The notes: a model not told the origin generated them from the sequence alone. A stretch of 42,775 bases of DNA from Chitinophagaceae bacterium (GCA_947452875.1 CANGEZ010000001.1:1-42775), one strand, 5' to 3'. Shown: positions 34,539-42,775, counted from the first letter of the stretch. Numbers and translations are program-made.

Positions 34539-35807
34539 TTATTGTGGTCTATTTTTTACTATTAACTGGTATTTCCCGTTTTTAGGAACTACAATATCTT
34601 CTTTTTTTGAATAAGTGAAAAAGAACGGAGTTTCAGTACCAACCATTCTTATAAAATTAGCTCGCAATTGTTCTTCATCAGACTTACTGAAATTTTGATT
34701 CACTATTATCTTTACATCAATTGGATTGAAAGTATCATATTGATGGACCTGAGCCATCTCAAGATCTTTCACCCCTTTAAAAGCATGATCAATACAACCC
34801 ACCACACTGCCATCAGTCAATATTAAATTATCACTTGCCCTGCCTGTAATTTTTTCAACTTGAGGATGAAGTAAATTATTTTCAAATCCAGTTGATTTTA
34901 AATTGATAATGTCATCCACTTTATATCTTATCAATGGAAAATGATTATTAGTAAGCGATGTGGTTACTACATTTTTTTCATTAAACTCATTTATAGAATA
35001 CAAAGGCAAAGGATAGTAATCCATTTTAGCATTTTGTGCCAATAGGATTGTTCTTTCTGCATTACCATACCAATCGTGAATGGTGGTATTTAAGAACGGC
35101 TCTACTTTTTCACGTTGAAAATCCATTAAAGTTTCGGAAGAGGTAAAACAATTATTAACTTGTAAGCTCAACCCTTTTTTCTCCAATTCAATACAGAATT
35201 TATACAAATAACTTGGGAAGGCTTCTATGGCAACTGGTCCAAATTTATTGACCAGATCATAATACATTTCAATCGTTTGTTCGTTAATGTTAGGACTTGA
35301 AATGTATAGGATATTAGCTTTTTTAAAATGATGATAAGGAGTGCTTTTACCTAGCATTCCTCTAATCGACAATAAGGGTTGCCCCAATTTATATCCAAAC
35401 ATTTCCCTGTAGTGTCTGATATACGCCTGTTCTGTAGCGATGTCAAATGCCGTGCGGTATAACGTAAGGGGAGTGCCGGAAGTACCACTGGTTAATCCAA
35501 TAACCTTCATAAAATCAAAACCAATAAAAATTTTATCGACATGTTCTCTAATTGTAGTTTTTTCGATTATTGGTAATTTATTGATATCAGATAAATCTTT
35601 TACCGAGTTGATAGTAATGCCGTGAGAGCCATAAAGATTTTTGTAAAATGGAGATTTGGTTATAGCTGTTTTAAATTGAGCTACAAATCTTTCGTTGTAT
35701 AAATCAAGCAGTTTGCCGTCTGATAATTGGTAATAATTATCAATCTGTTTATACTTTCTTAATGTAAGAATATTGTTCTTACTGTAATATTTAAAAAAAT
35801 CGTTCAT
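34539..35807 (-). CDS. CapK/PaaK-like adenylate-forming protein
   Basis: 422 residues related to phenylacetate-CoA ligase, in the branch found in capsule loci (CapK). The ATP-binding P-loop is LTSGTSGTPL (105-114). NNCFTSSETL, HDWYGNAERTIL and FPLIRYKVDDIINL continue the ANL-fold, and KITGRASDNLILTDGSVV marks the hinge to the short C-terminal domain. Such proteins activate a carboxylate with ATP, but the true substrate in polysaccharide loci is unknown. A candidate promoter lies directly upstream, so transcription may restart here. The GT gene follows after 22 bp. Confidence 0.85.
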   Translation of the reverse strand: MNDFFKYYSKNNILTLRKYKQIDNYYQLSDGKLLDLYNERFVAQFKTAITKSPFYKNLYGSHGITINSVKDLSDINKLPIIEKTTIREHVDKIFIGFDFMKVIGLTSGTSGTPLTLYRTAFDIATEQAYIRHYREMFGYKLGQPLLSIRGMLGKSTPYHHFKKANILYISSPNINEQTIEMYYDLVNKFGPVAIEAFPSYLYKFCIELEKKGLSLQVNNCFTSSETLMDFQREKVEPFLNTTIHDWYGNAERTILLAQNAKMDYYPLPLYSINEFNEKNVVTTSLTNNHFPLIRYKVDDIINLKSTGFENNLLHPQVEKITGRASDNLILTDGSVVGCIDHAFKGVKDLEMAQVHQYDTFNPIDVKIIVNQNFSKSDEEQLRANFIRMVGTETPFFFTYSKKEDIVVPKNGKYQLIVKNRPQ

Positions 35808-36108
35808 TAGTCGAGGTAAGTACAGCCTTTTTCAAAGCTGTTATATTACAAGTTAATTAATCAAATTGAAGTGTAAAGCCTTATTTTTTGATTAATTTTC
35901 TTGAAATAAAAGTTATTTAATGTTCAACAGGTTAATAATCATTATCAAACCATCAATAACTATAACGTCATTTGAGATATTTATTGTATGTATGGTGTAA
36001 TAAAATATCTAATTTAAAAGAACAAACAACATTAATCTATAGGTTTTAAACTAGTTATAATTTTGGATTTTAGAATATGTATGCTAAAAAGCGGGGATAA
36101 AGAGATGA
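35808..36108. other. 301-bp AT-rich gap inside the polysaccharide locus
   Basis: No gene or clear pseudogene remnant is visible. It contains the candidate promoter at 35833-35865 and a small hairpin ACAGC-...-GCTGT (35822-35841) overlapping it. It divides the locus into an upstream block (kinase to GT4) and a downstream block (CapK-like to methyltransferase), which fits separate transcription. Confidence 0.5.
35833..35865 (-). promoter_or_regulatory. Candidate internal promoter (TTTG-N21-CAGCTTTG)
   Basis: On the minus strand TTTG (35865-35862), 21 nt, then CAGCTTTG (35840-35833), one mismatch from TAnnTTTG, precede the ATG of the CapK-like gene by 25 nt. Spacing and position suit a promoter, but the first base of the -7 box is wrong. 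Confidence 0.35.
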
Positions 36109-37275
36109 TTAACTGTTTAATACTTGTTGATAAAAACCAATTGTTTTTTCAGCAACTTCGTTACAATGATAACCAGATACTGCAAATTCTTTAGCTTTTT
36201 TACCAATATTGATTACAAGCTGATCATTATGATAAAGTAATTTGAGGATATTGTATAAAGCATGAGTATCGGATAAATTGAATAAAAAACCATTTTGTTG
36301 GTGTTCAATCATTTCAGGAATTCCACCTACAGCAGAGGAAACTATTACTTTTCCGGCAGCCATATTCTCAGCAATTACCATAGGCAAAGTTTCCTGAAAT
36401 GAAGGTATGACAAGTATATTTGAATCTGCAATGTAATTGATGGCATCATCTTGATTAACCCAGCCTCGAAAATGAACATAATTTTTCAATTTTGAATTGT
36501 CCATGTAATCTTCAATCAAATTTTCATAATCCTTGTCTTTGTAACCGCCTAATACGTTAAGTGTAAAAAAAATATTTTCATCTTGCAAACGAGAAATTGT
36601 TTGTAATAAATGAATTAAATTTTTTCGATTATTGATAACACCAATATAAAGTAATTGATTTTGGGTTTTATTTGATAATGGGATATTGAAGTAAGCCGGT
36701 CTTAAAGCGTTGGGAATTAAAGCAGCGTTATTTATCTTCTTTGAAAAATGTTTTTGTTTTGAAGATTCAGAAATATAAACAATGTTTTTAATTGGCAATA
36801 AGTCATTAATAAAACCATTAAACCAAAAAGTAACTTTATCTTTTATAGAGGTTTTTGTTTTAAGTTCTTCAAATGCAAATGCATGAATGGTTAAAATAGA
36901 TTTCAGCCCAAGAGTTCCAAACAATCTTGTAAACATTAAAGTATTACCTGTTTGAAAATGTAAGATATCAGGCTTAAATTCTTTTATGTTGTTTTTTAAG
37001 ATAATCGAACCCTTGAATAAATAATTTAAAGAATGAAAGGGGAATGGCCCTTCGGGTTCATAAACAATTTCAATGCTATCGCTGAACTTAAAGACTTGTC
37101 TGGATACAATATCATTATTAAAAGACAATACTCTTATGCAGATGTCCTTTGATAAAAAACCATGAAGTAAATTGGACACAGCTGCATGAACACCACCTTT
37201 GATACTATTTATATCTAAAGGGAAGCCAGGCAACACAATTAAAACTTTTAAATTATCGATAGTTTTTAATTTCAA
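36109..37275 (-). CDS. Glycosyltransferase family 4, TTG start
   Basis: 388 residues. N-terminal VLIVLPGFPLDINSIKGGVHAAVSNL is the GT4 Gly-rich loop, SILTIHAFAFEELKT is in the acceptor domain, and the donor half has LLYIGVINNRKNLIHLL, FRGWVNQDDAINYIADSNIL, and the catalytic E-x7-E region PSFQETLPMVIAENMAAGK with SSAVGGIPEMIEH. It should transfer a sugar from a nucleotide donor. The codon at 37275-37273 is TTG; a stop lies two codons upstream and the next ATG (about codon 114) would delete the N-terminal domain, so TTG is the only sensible start. It follows wzx after 22 bp. Confidence 0.88.
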   Translation of the reverse strand: MKLKTIDNLKVLIVLPGFPLDINSIKGGVHAAVSNLLHGFLSKDICIRVLSFNNDIVSRQVFKFSDSIEIVYEPEGPFPFHSLNYLFKGSIILKNNIKEFKPDILHFQTGNTLMFTRLFGTLGLKSILTIHAFAFEELKTKTSIKDKVTFWFNGFINDLLPIKNIVYISESSKQKHFSKKINNAALIPNALRPAYFNIPLSNKTQNQLLYIGVINNRKNLIHLLQTISRLQDENIFFTLNVLGGYKDKDYENLIEDYMDNSKLKNYVHFRGWVNQDDAINYIADSNILVIPSFQETLPMVIAENMAAGKVIVSSAVGGIPEMIEHQQNGFLFNLSDTHALYNILKLLYHNDQLVINIGKKAKEFAVSGYHCNEVAEKTIGFYQQVLNS

Positions 37276-37297
37276 TTTTTATGGCATTGTTTGATTT

Positions 37298-38710
37298 TTA
37301 CTTTGTAATGTTTTTCATTGGGTTTTTAATATAAAAAAATACAGACATAATGATAAAAATAAAGATAAAAATCAATCTCTTATTAATAATCAATTGATTG
37401 AAATTATATAATAAAATAATTGAAATTACTGTGAAATAAAATAGCAATACATGAGAAATACTAACTATTTTTTTTCTAATCAAAATAACATCTTGTACCA
37501 CATGAAAAATAAAAATAGAAATAAAAATAGAAAAATTTATAACAGAAAGTGATTTGTAAAAATGTAGCCCGGTTAAAATCAAAATTAAGTTTACAGCGAT
37601 ACTGATTACATTACACACCATATCCAATTTCTCTAACTTCATTGTAATCAATAATTCTGCCTGAAGTAAAAAAGTAGGAAAGATCAGAATAATCATGAAC
37701 ATCTCTCTGCAATAAACTGCAGTATTACCGAATTTATTCCCAAACAATAAGGGTATAAAAAAATCAGCGTAAGAACAAACAAAAGAATAAGCCAATATAC
37801 CATAAGCAGAATATGGCAAATAAATTGTTGAAAATAGAGATTTCAAAGCATCAATGCCATTATTAAATGCTTTAATAAGCATCGGATATATTGTAGTTGA
37901 GAGTATTGTTGGTAATACAAAAGCTATTGATAGTAACTTAAACGATATCTCATAGTTTGCAATATCATTTTTAGTTAAAACTTTCGATACAATAATATTG
38001 CCTAATCTCCAATAAATAACACTTAATGTACCCATAATAACAAAAGACCAGTTCGCTGTAATGATATTTCGTATCTCAACAAACTTTACATTGTACATAA
38101 TAACTTGCCTTAGATTTAACTTATCCGAACTACCATATTTTATAAATAAATTCAGTGTAAAAAAGCGAATAAGAAGCAAAATGAGAATTAAATAATAAAC
38201 AGGTATTAAATAGAAAAATAAGCAAACAGCCAAAATACATTTTATGACTGACTCAACTAAAGTCAAGATAAAGGTTTTCTTTTGGTTTTGTTCTGCGATG
38301 TTTAAATTTTTAATAACATAAATCAAATTATCAAAAATAATATTGATGCTCATGAGAACCGAAAAGTTTCGTATCATAGGATCTTTGTAGAGCAATATCG
38401 TCATGATGATGCTTACAAAATAAAATAAACATCCAATAATGAACTGCATTTTAAAGAACTTAAATAAAAATTCTTCATCAAAATTTCTATTTAATAATTC
38501 TCTTATAAACCAATGACCTAAGCCCAAAGAAGAGAACCCGACTAAGAAAGAATAAATTGTATTTACTATAATATAATTTGCAAAATCATCTTTTGAATAA
38601 CACCTTGCTATAATAACGAAAAAAATACTTATAAATAAATTCTGAGTTACACTTGAAATAATCCCAAAAGAACTATTCTTAAAAAGTTTTGTTTTTAATA
38701 TTGCTTTCAA
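37298..38710 (-). CDS. Oligosaccharide flippase (Wzx-like), TTG start
   Basis: 470 residues with about 12-14 membrane segments and few charged residues between them, in the pattern of polysaccharide flippases of the MOP superfamily. The N-terminus (LFKNSSFGIISSVTQNLFIS, ARCYSKDDFANYIIV) is typical. It should flip the undecaprenyl-linked repeat unit to the periplasmic face. The start is TTG at 38710, with a stop two codons upstream and no ATG for the next eighty or so codons. The sequence around it, TAAAAATTGAAA, is the same as at the next gene's TTG. Base composition is visibly more AT-rich than in the glycosyltransferase genes. Start is 10 bp after the wzy stop. Confidence 0.85.
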   Translation of the reverse strand: MKAILKTKLFKNSSFGIISSVTQNLFISIFFVIIARCYSKDDFANYIIVNTIYSFLVGFSSLGLGHWFIRELLNRNFDEEFLFKFFKMQFIIGCLFYFVSIIMTILLYKDPMIRNFSVLMSINIIFDNLIYVIKNLNIAEQNQKKTFILTLVESVIKCILAVCLFFYLIPVYYLILILLLIRFFTLNLFIKYGSSDKLNLRQVIMYNVKFVEIRNIITANWSFVIMGTLSVIYWRLGNIIVSKVLTKNDIANYEISFKLLSIAFVLPTILSTTIYPMLIKAFNNGIDALKSLFSTIYLPYSAYGILAYSFVCSYADFFIPLLFGNKFGNTAVYCREMFMIILIFPTFLLQAELLITMKLEKLDMVCNVISIAVNLILILTGLHFYKSLSVINFSIFISIFIFHVVQDVILIRKKIVSISHVLLFYFTVISIILLYNFNQLIINKRLIFIFIFIIMSVFFYIKNPMKNITK

Positions 38711-38720
38711 TTTTTACAAT

Positions 38721-40019
38721 TTATTCTTCTGATACTGCCTTATTGGTCGTTAAATAATGTTGCCTTGATATTAACATGGAAATCAATAACCCTATTAAAA
38801 TTTCAATTCTAATGTCACCGAAAGAATAATTTGAATTGAACCCAATCATCCAAACCATAAATCCGGAAAAAAGGTAAATCAAGATGAAATCTTTTTTCAA
38901 AAAGAACATATACAAACCTCTAAATACTGGCAATAATAGAATAATGAAAATAATTATAAAAGCTGGACCTCCAAGTTCTGATAAGAATTTCAAATACCCA
39001 TTTTCAGGGCAATCAAAAGGAATAAAATCATCTGCTGTGGGCCATACCTGATCTGGATTATAAATCACCACATGTCTTTCGTAATTCCCAATTCCTATTC
39101 CAAAAATGGGGCGATTTAAAAACATATCAAAAGCTTGACCCCAAATTTCATGTCTGAATTTATACGCATCATCTAAATCTGTTCCTCGGTTGAATATCGC
39201 AAATTTATTTTGAAACTCCATAACCACAAAATATGTCAGTACACCTAAAACAATAATCCAAATCTTTGCAGACAATGATTTCCCAAAAATAACAATTAAG
39301 AAAATTCCAAAAATAAAGCCAATCAATCCAGCTCTACCCCCAGAAGATAAAATTCCAAGTACAGAAAGTAAAATTAATATATAGTTCAAGATTGGAATTT
39401 TTGAATTATTGTCCTTTTTTATTAAACACATAAAACTCATAATGGCCAAAAACATTGAAAAATCTTGTGGATCTCCAAAAAAAGCAGGATATCGAATTCC
39501 ATTACTTAAGATGATGTTTGGATTCAATTCTTTTGATAAAGAAAATTGCATTCCAACCATTAATTGAACACCAAGAAATACTAGAGAAATAATCAATAAT
39601 ATTTTAAGTAATTGTAATAATTCAAAAAAATAATCACTATCCTCGATTAACTCATAAATTAAAATTTTTGCAAAAATAAAAATTGGAAAGATTGCTATGA
39701 TATCCCTGATTCCAACAAATGAAGGGCCTAACTCTGAAAAGTAAAGTCCCATGATAATCAAAGAAATCAGCATTAAAAAAATAACAAGATAAAATCTACT
39801 AGCAAAAAAAACTACTTTTTTATTTTTATAAAAAAAGATTAGATATATGAAGGAGATCAAACTAAAGCCTTTTAATAATGGAATTAATGGAATATTTAAA
39901 AAAGGAAAAGTTAGAATAATATATTTTATATATAACCTATCTCGATTTTCCTTAGTGAATAACATTATTGCAATAAATGCAAGAATGATAAATATTGGTA
40001 TGATTTTTAAAATGCTCAA
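38721..40019 (-). CDS. O-antigen ligase/polymerase family membrane protein (Wzy-like), TTG start
   Basis: 432 residues with about 11 membrane segments. The Wzy_C/O-antigen ligase region shows SSGGRAGLIGFIFGI (about 228-242) and, after a periplasmic loop, FRHEIWGQAFDMFLNRPIFGIGIGNYE (about 288-314), in two pieces around conserved Arg, His and Gly. It likely polymerises the repeat unit in the periplasm; a ligase role is possible. Translation appears to begin at TTG 40019, 2 nt after the deacetylase TAG; the next ATG (codon 19) would remove the first membrane segment. Confidence 0.83.
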   Translation of the reverse strand: MSILKIIPIFIILAFIAIMLFTKENRDRLYIKYIILTFPFLNIPLIPLLKGFSLISFIYLIFFYKNKKVVFFASRFYLVIFLMLISLIIMGLYFSELGPSFVGIRDIIAIFPIFIFAKILIYELIEDSDYFFELLQLLKILLIISLVFLGVQLMVGMQFSLSKELNPNIILSNGIRYPAFFGDPQDFSMFLAIMSFMCLIKKDNNSKIPILNYILILLSVLGILSSGGRAGLIGFIFGIFLIVIFGKSLSAKIWIIVLGVLTYFVVMEFQNKFAIFNRGTDLDDAYKFRHEIWGQAFDMFLNRPIFGIGIGNYERHVVIYNPDQVWPTADDFIPFDCPENGYLKFLSELGGPAFIIIFIILLLPVFRGLYMFFLKKDFILIYLFSGFMVWMIGFNSNYSFGDIRIEILIGLLISMLISRQHYLTTNKAVSEE

Positions 40020-40021
40020 GT

Positions 40022-40930
40022 CTATCTATTTTTTTTCATCAAATTTAAAGCTTCATCCCAAACACCTGTCATCCTACAAATATTCTCTTTTAAAGAAGCA
40101 TGTTCTATTACCTCAAATCTAGGAAGTTTATATAGAGCGCCTATATTTTCTTGAGTTATATAATTGGCAACTGTAGAAAAAGCCATTTTATACCCGGCTG
40201 ATTTTACATATTCAATTTCTCTTTCTCCAAATGAACCAAATGGATAAGCAAATGTGTCGACTTTAGTACCAAGCCAATTTTCAAGCTTTTGTTTTGAACC
40301 ACTAATCTCATTTTTGGAATCTTCATTTGTACAATTCACTAGAAAAGGATGGGAGAGTGTATGAGCACCTAAACTTATATTCTCATTTTTTATAGACCTT
40401 AATTCTTCTATTGTCATAGCTTCTCTTGGCAATTCAATAGAAGTTACTAACTGAGAAACAATTTCCTTTCGTTGGGTATCAGGAAGTTTTTTAATTGACC
40501 CTACGATGTGTGAAGTGCCTAATTTTTGTTGACTATGTTTCAAATAAGACACCCAATATCCATTTCCATTTTCAATTGGATCGGTATTTATAAAAATAGA
40601 AACAGGAATATTGTATTTGTTGGCTACAGCTACCAGATTTTCTTTATTCTCTTTCCATCCATCATCAACCGTAAAAATTACAGCTTTAGATGGGAATGTT
40701 TTTTTCTCAATTCCAATTTCATAAAGTTCGTCTGCTGAAATGAATTTAAACTCGTGATCTAAAAACCATTTCACAATAGATTCAAACAATTCTTTAGAAG
40801 GATTATGAAAAAAAACCGAAAGGATAATTTTCCCTTCGGCAGCATTATTGATTACCTTATTAATTTTCCCTGAATTGATTAAATAATACGGCAGGAAAAA
40901 TTCGATTATTTTTCTAATAATAGATTTCAC
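40022..40930 (-). CDS. Polysaccharide deacetylase (NodB/CE4 family), GTG start
   Basis: 302 residues. Metal and catalytic motifs are FTVDDGW (Asp89, Asp90) and GAHTLSHP (His190, His194), followed by the CE4 motif FAYPFGSF. It should remove N-acetyl groups from an amino sugar, perhaps the ManNAc or GlcNAc unit. The N-terminal helix (KSIIRKIIEFFLPYYLI) could anchor it to the membrane; no cleavable signal is obvious. The start is GTG at 40930; the first in-frame ATG is about codon 172, inside the domain. Two bases separate it from wzy, so it is translationally linked to it. Confidence 0.85.
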   Translation of the reverse strand: MKSIIRKIIEFFLPYYLINSGKINKVINNAAEGKIILSVFFHNPSKELFESIVKWFLDHEFKFISADELYEIGIEKKTFPSKAVIFTVDDGWKENKENLVAVANKYNIPVSIFINTDPIENGNGYWVSYLKHSQQKLGTSHIVGSIKKLPDTQRKEIVSQLVTSIELPREAMTIEELRSIKNENISLGAHTLSHPFLVNCTNEDSKNEISGSKQKLENWLGTKVDTFAYPFGSFGEREIEYVKSAGYKMAFSTVANYITQENIGALYKLPRFEVIEHASLKENICRMTGVWDEALNLMKKNR

Positions 40931-41003
40931 GTTGGTAAGCGTTAGTTAGTAAGTCGTAAGTTAACAAAGAAATAGTGAAAAATGAAATGTAACTATGCTA
41001 AGA

Positions 41004-41525
41004 TCAAACTTTCACCAATTTACTTTGATAAGATACAATCTCATAAGCCTCTTCACCAGCATCTGCGCACAAAACATAGCCTAATGTTGGTAATGTTATC
41101 TTCACCTGAGTAGCATGTAATGCAATGACATTATCGAACGCTTCATTTGATGGTTTTCTACTAACGATACGAACGAGGTTATTCATACTAACCTCTGTTT
41201 TCTCGAGTGAGATGTTTGAGTAAGTGTCAACAAATTCCTGGATATATTCCATATCCATTCCTTTAATATTGACAGGCTGTCCTAGCCAATATACAAAGTT
41301 GATGACGCCTGATTGTTGCTTTACTAAGGCCATGTCATACTCTGTTATATGAACAAAAACATAGTTTGTGAAAAGCGGTTCAAGGACAGGCTTTTTCTTT
41401 TCCTCTTTTAAATCGTTTACAATTTTGTTCAGAGGGCAATAATTTTCAATTTTCTTTTTACTTAACAAAGCCGAAACCTTTTTTTCTTGGTTTGGCTTAG
41501 TGTAAACTGCATACCATTTCTTCAT
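41004..41525 (-). CDS. UpxY-type transcription antiterminator (NusG family)
   Basis: 173 residues. The NusG N-terminal domain starts KKWYAVYTKPNQEKKVSALL and includes LFTNYVFVHI and INFVYWLGQPV; a short KOW-like C-terminal part follows. Proteins of this group (UpxY in Bacteroides, RfaH in enterobacteria) bind RNA polymerase at the head of polysaccharide operons and let it read through. Its place as the first gene of the biosynthetic run, 73 bp before the deacetylase, is exactly that expected, so it likely controls the locus. Confidence 0.9.
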   Translation of the reverse strand: MKKWYAVYTKPNQEKKVSALLSKKKIENYCPLNKIVNDLKEEKKKPVLEPLFTNYVFVHITEYDMALVKQQSGVINFVYWLGQPVNIKGMDMEYIQEFVDTYSNISLEKTEVSMNNLVRIVSRKPSNEAFDNVIALHATQVKITLPTLGYVLCADAGEEAYEIVSYQSKLVKV

Positions 41526-41709
41526 GATGGTGAATTTTAGGTTATAAATATGCAGTTTCTCACCGGATTAGATGTCGATTTTCAAAAGGTCTTTGACTAG
41601 GATGGGGAAATATAAGATTCTCTAAGTGAGAATTAAAAATAGTAAGGATATTTCAGATATCTAAATTTTTAAGCTTTTTTTTCAAAAAAGTTTTGCACTT
41701 ATTAAGAAT
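41526..41709 (-). promoter_or_regulatory. Leader region upstream of the UpxY gene
   Basis: 184 bp between the kinase stop and the UpxY start. It holds a small hairpin, ATTCTC-TAAGT-GAGAAT (41617-41633), and a weaker one, GATAT-TTCAG-ATATC (about 41644-41658). No clear TTTG-N19-TAnnTTTG promoter could be found. It is the place to expect the RNA polymerase loading site of the antiterminator. Confidence 0.35.
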
Positions 41710-42775
41710 CTATTTGTTTTTGGTGTTTTTAGTTGAATACTCCTGGTACTTACCACCGTATACATAATCATAACCATAGCCATAATTATTATTAAAAAAT
41801 CCTCTTTTTTTAACACCATTAAATATAATAGCAGGATTGGTAAGAGGATTTACCTCCATATTTTCATCAATTCGTTTCACTAACATTTTGGGTGTATAAT
41901 TGTGTCTGACTACATAGATTGTGGCATCACATAATTCGGTAAGTATAAACGCATCAGTAATCAATACCGATGGGGCTGTATCCAATATTATCATATCAAA
42001 CCTGCTATCCAAGTATGATACAAACTCGTTGATTTTGCCGTTTAATAATAGTTCAGAAGGGCTATCATCTAAAGTCCCTGAAGATATGAAATAAAGATTA
42101 TCATATCCGTTTGCTTTCTTAATAATATCTTCGGGTTTCTTTTTGCCTTTTAAATAATCACTCAACCCTGGGTCTTGGGTTGATTTCCCAAATAATTTGC
42201 CTAATCCCGGTTTATGCAAATCAATATCAATCAAAGCCACTTTTTTCCCGGTTAATGAGTTGCTAATGGCAAGATTAGCCGCGATAAAACTTTTTCCTTC
42301 ACCAGGAATACTTGAAGTAATCAGAATTTTCTTTTTCTGAGCATCAATTCCCAAATGATGTAATGAAGTTCTTATTTTTCTAAATTCTTCCGCTAATAAA
42401 CTTCTTTTTCCAGCTTCAATGACAACCGATTCTTTTGCGTCATTAAAAGCGACTTCTCCAATTACCTTCAATGAGGTCATGGATTCCAAATCTTTTCTAT
42501 ACAACACTTTAGATGTAAAGCCTTCCATCATGGTTATTGCCAATATACTTACCAAGAATGATCCTAATAACGCTCCCAAATAAATAAATAATTTATTTGG
42601 ACTAACAGGAAATCTTGTGGCTTGGGCACTATTGATAACCCTGCTGTCTGAAAGAGTAGAAGCATAAGACAATTCACTTTCCTCTTTTTTCTGCAACAAA
42701 AAAGAATAAATTCCATTCTTTACACTCTGATCTCTGCTGATTTCTAGTATTTCTCTTTCTTTCTGTGGGATAGTA
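41710..42775 (-). CDS. Polysaccharide biosynthesis tyrosine autokinase (BY-kinase), N-terminus beyond the window
   Basis: The frame is open to the window end: TIPQKEREILEISRDQSVKN reads directly into the kinase, so no start is in view. The visible 355 residues are the end of the periplasmic Wzz/GNVR region, the second membrane segment (LFIYLGALLGSFLVSILAI), and the cytoplasmic kinase: Walker A SSIPGEGKS, Walker A' LIDIDLHKP, Walker B MIILDTAPS. The C-terminus has a tyrosine cluster of seven Tyr in about 18 residues (NNNYGYGYDYVYGGKYQEYS), the expected autophosphorylation site. It should control polymer length and export. A His replaces the common Arg in DLHKP. Confidence 0.92.
   Translation of the reverse strand, partial: TIPQKEREILEISRDQSVKNGIYSFLLQKKEESELSYASTLSDSRVINSAQATRFPVSPNKLFIYLGALLGSFLVSILAITMMEGFTSKVLYRKDLESMTSLKVIGEVAFNDAKESVVIEAGKRSLLAEEFRKIRTSLHHLGIDAQKKKILITSSIPGEGKSFIAANLAISNSLTGKKVALIDIDLHKPGLGKLFGKSTQDPGLSDYLKGKKKPEDIIKKANGYDNLYFISSGTLDDSPSELLLNGKINEFVSYLDSRFDMIILDTAPSVLITDAFILTELCDATIYVVRHNYTPKMLVKRIDENMEVNPLTNPAIIFNGVKKRGFFNNNYGYGYDYVYGGKYQEYSTKNTKNK

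Noticed and set aside
41617..41658. Intrinsic terminator between kinase and UpxY
   Set aside because: Stems are only 5-6 bp, AT-rich, and lack a proper T-tract on the minus strand.
41526..41709. Invertible promoter controlling the polysaccharide locus, as in Bacteroides
   Set aside because: No pair of matching inverted repeats flanking a promoter and no invertase gene were seen in the window.

Overview
The window looks like a chromosomal segment of an AT-rich member of the Bacteroidota, most likely Chitinophagales/Chitinophagaceae (placement inferred). Supporting signs are two type IX secretion (T9SS) C-terminal sorting domains, a GLPGLI-family protein next to a carboxypeptidase-domain/beta-barrel receptor, a DUF1599 / BT_3928-type gene neighbourhood, an UpxY-type antiterminator, almost no Shine-Dalgarno sequences, and promoters fitting the Bacteroidetes TTTG-N19-TAnnTTTG pattern. 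No rRNA, tRNA, CRISPR array or insertion sequence was seen.

Layout. 1-3.7 kb (minus): an outer-membrane receptor followed by a GLPGLI protein cut by the window start, with GC-rich REP-like palindromes between them. 3.8-11.3 kb: housekeeping genes on both strands: glycogen branching enzyme, arginase, a CrtA-like monooxygenase, nucleoside diphosphate kinase, NrnA phosphoesterase, an FKBP lipoprotein and dihydropteroate synthase. 11.4-14.1 kb (plus): DUF1599 protein, DoxX/MauE-thioredoxin membrane protein and an orphan OppB-type permease. 14.1-14.9 kb (minus): an unrecognised membrane protein with a GEEISWGQR motif. 15.3-24.9 kb (plus): two tandem paralogous giant secreted proteins, each with signal peptide, beta-helix-like domain, SprB-type repeats and a T9SS tail. 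25.0-42.8 kb (minus): an exopolysaccharide locus running BY-kinase (cut by the window end), UpxY antiterminator, deacetylase, Wzy, Wzx, glycosyltransferases, CapK-like protein, sugar-nucleotide enzymes, initiating phosphotransferase, acyltransferase and methyltransferase.

How the parts fit. The polysaccharide locus carries most steps of a Wzx/Wzy pathway: initiation on undecaprenyl phosphate, UDP-ManNAc supply, glycosyl transfer, flipping, polymerisation, O-acylation and deacetylation, with chain-length or export control by the tyrosine kinase. The giant T9SS proteins end tail to tail against it and could bind or process the polymer at the surface, but that is inference.

Most notable observations. 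(1) The giant proteins are built from alternating A and B modules. In all 11 A/B pairs, A keeps only the N-terminal cysteine of the SprB-type pattern and B keeps only the C-terminal one. (2) The second giant protein has a higher-order repeat of about 288 residues, present three times. (3) Four consecutive genes of the polysaccharide locus (37.3-40.9 kb) appear to start at TTG or GTG and none at ATG.
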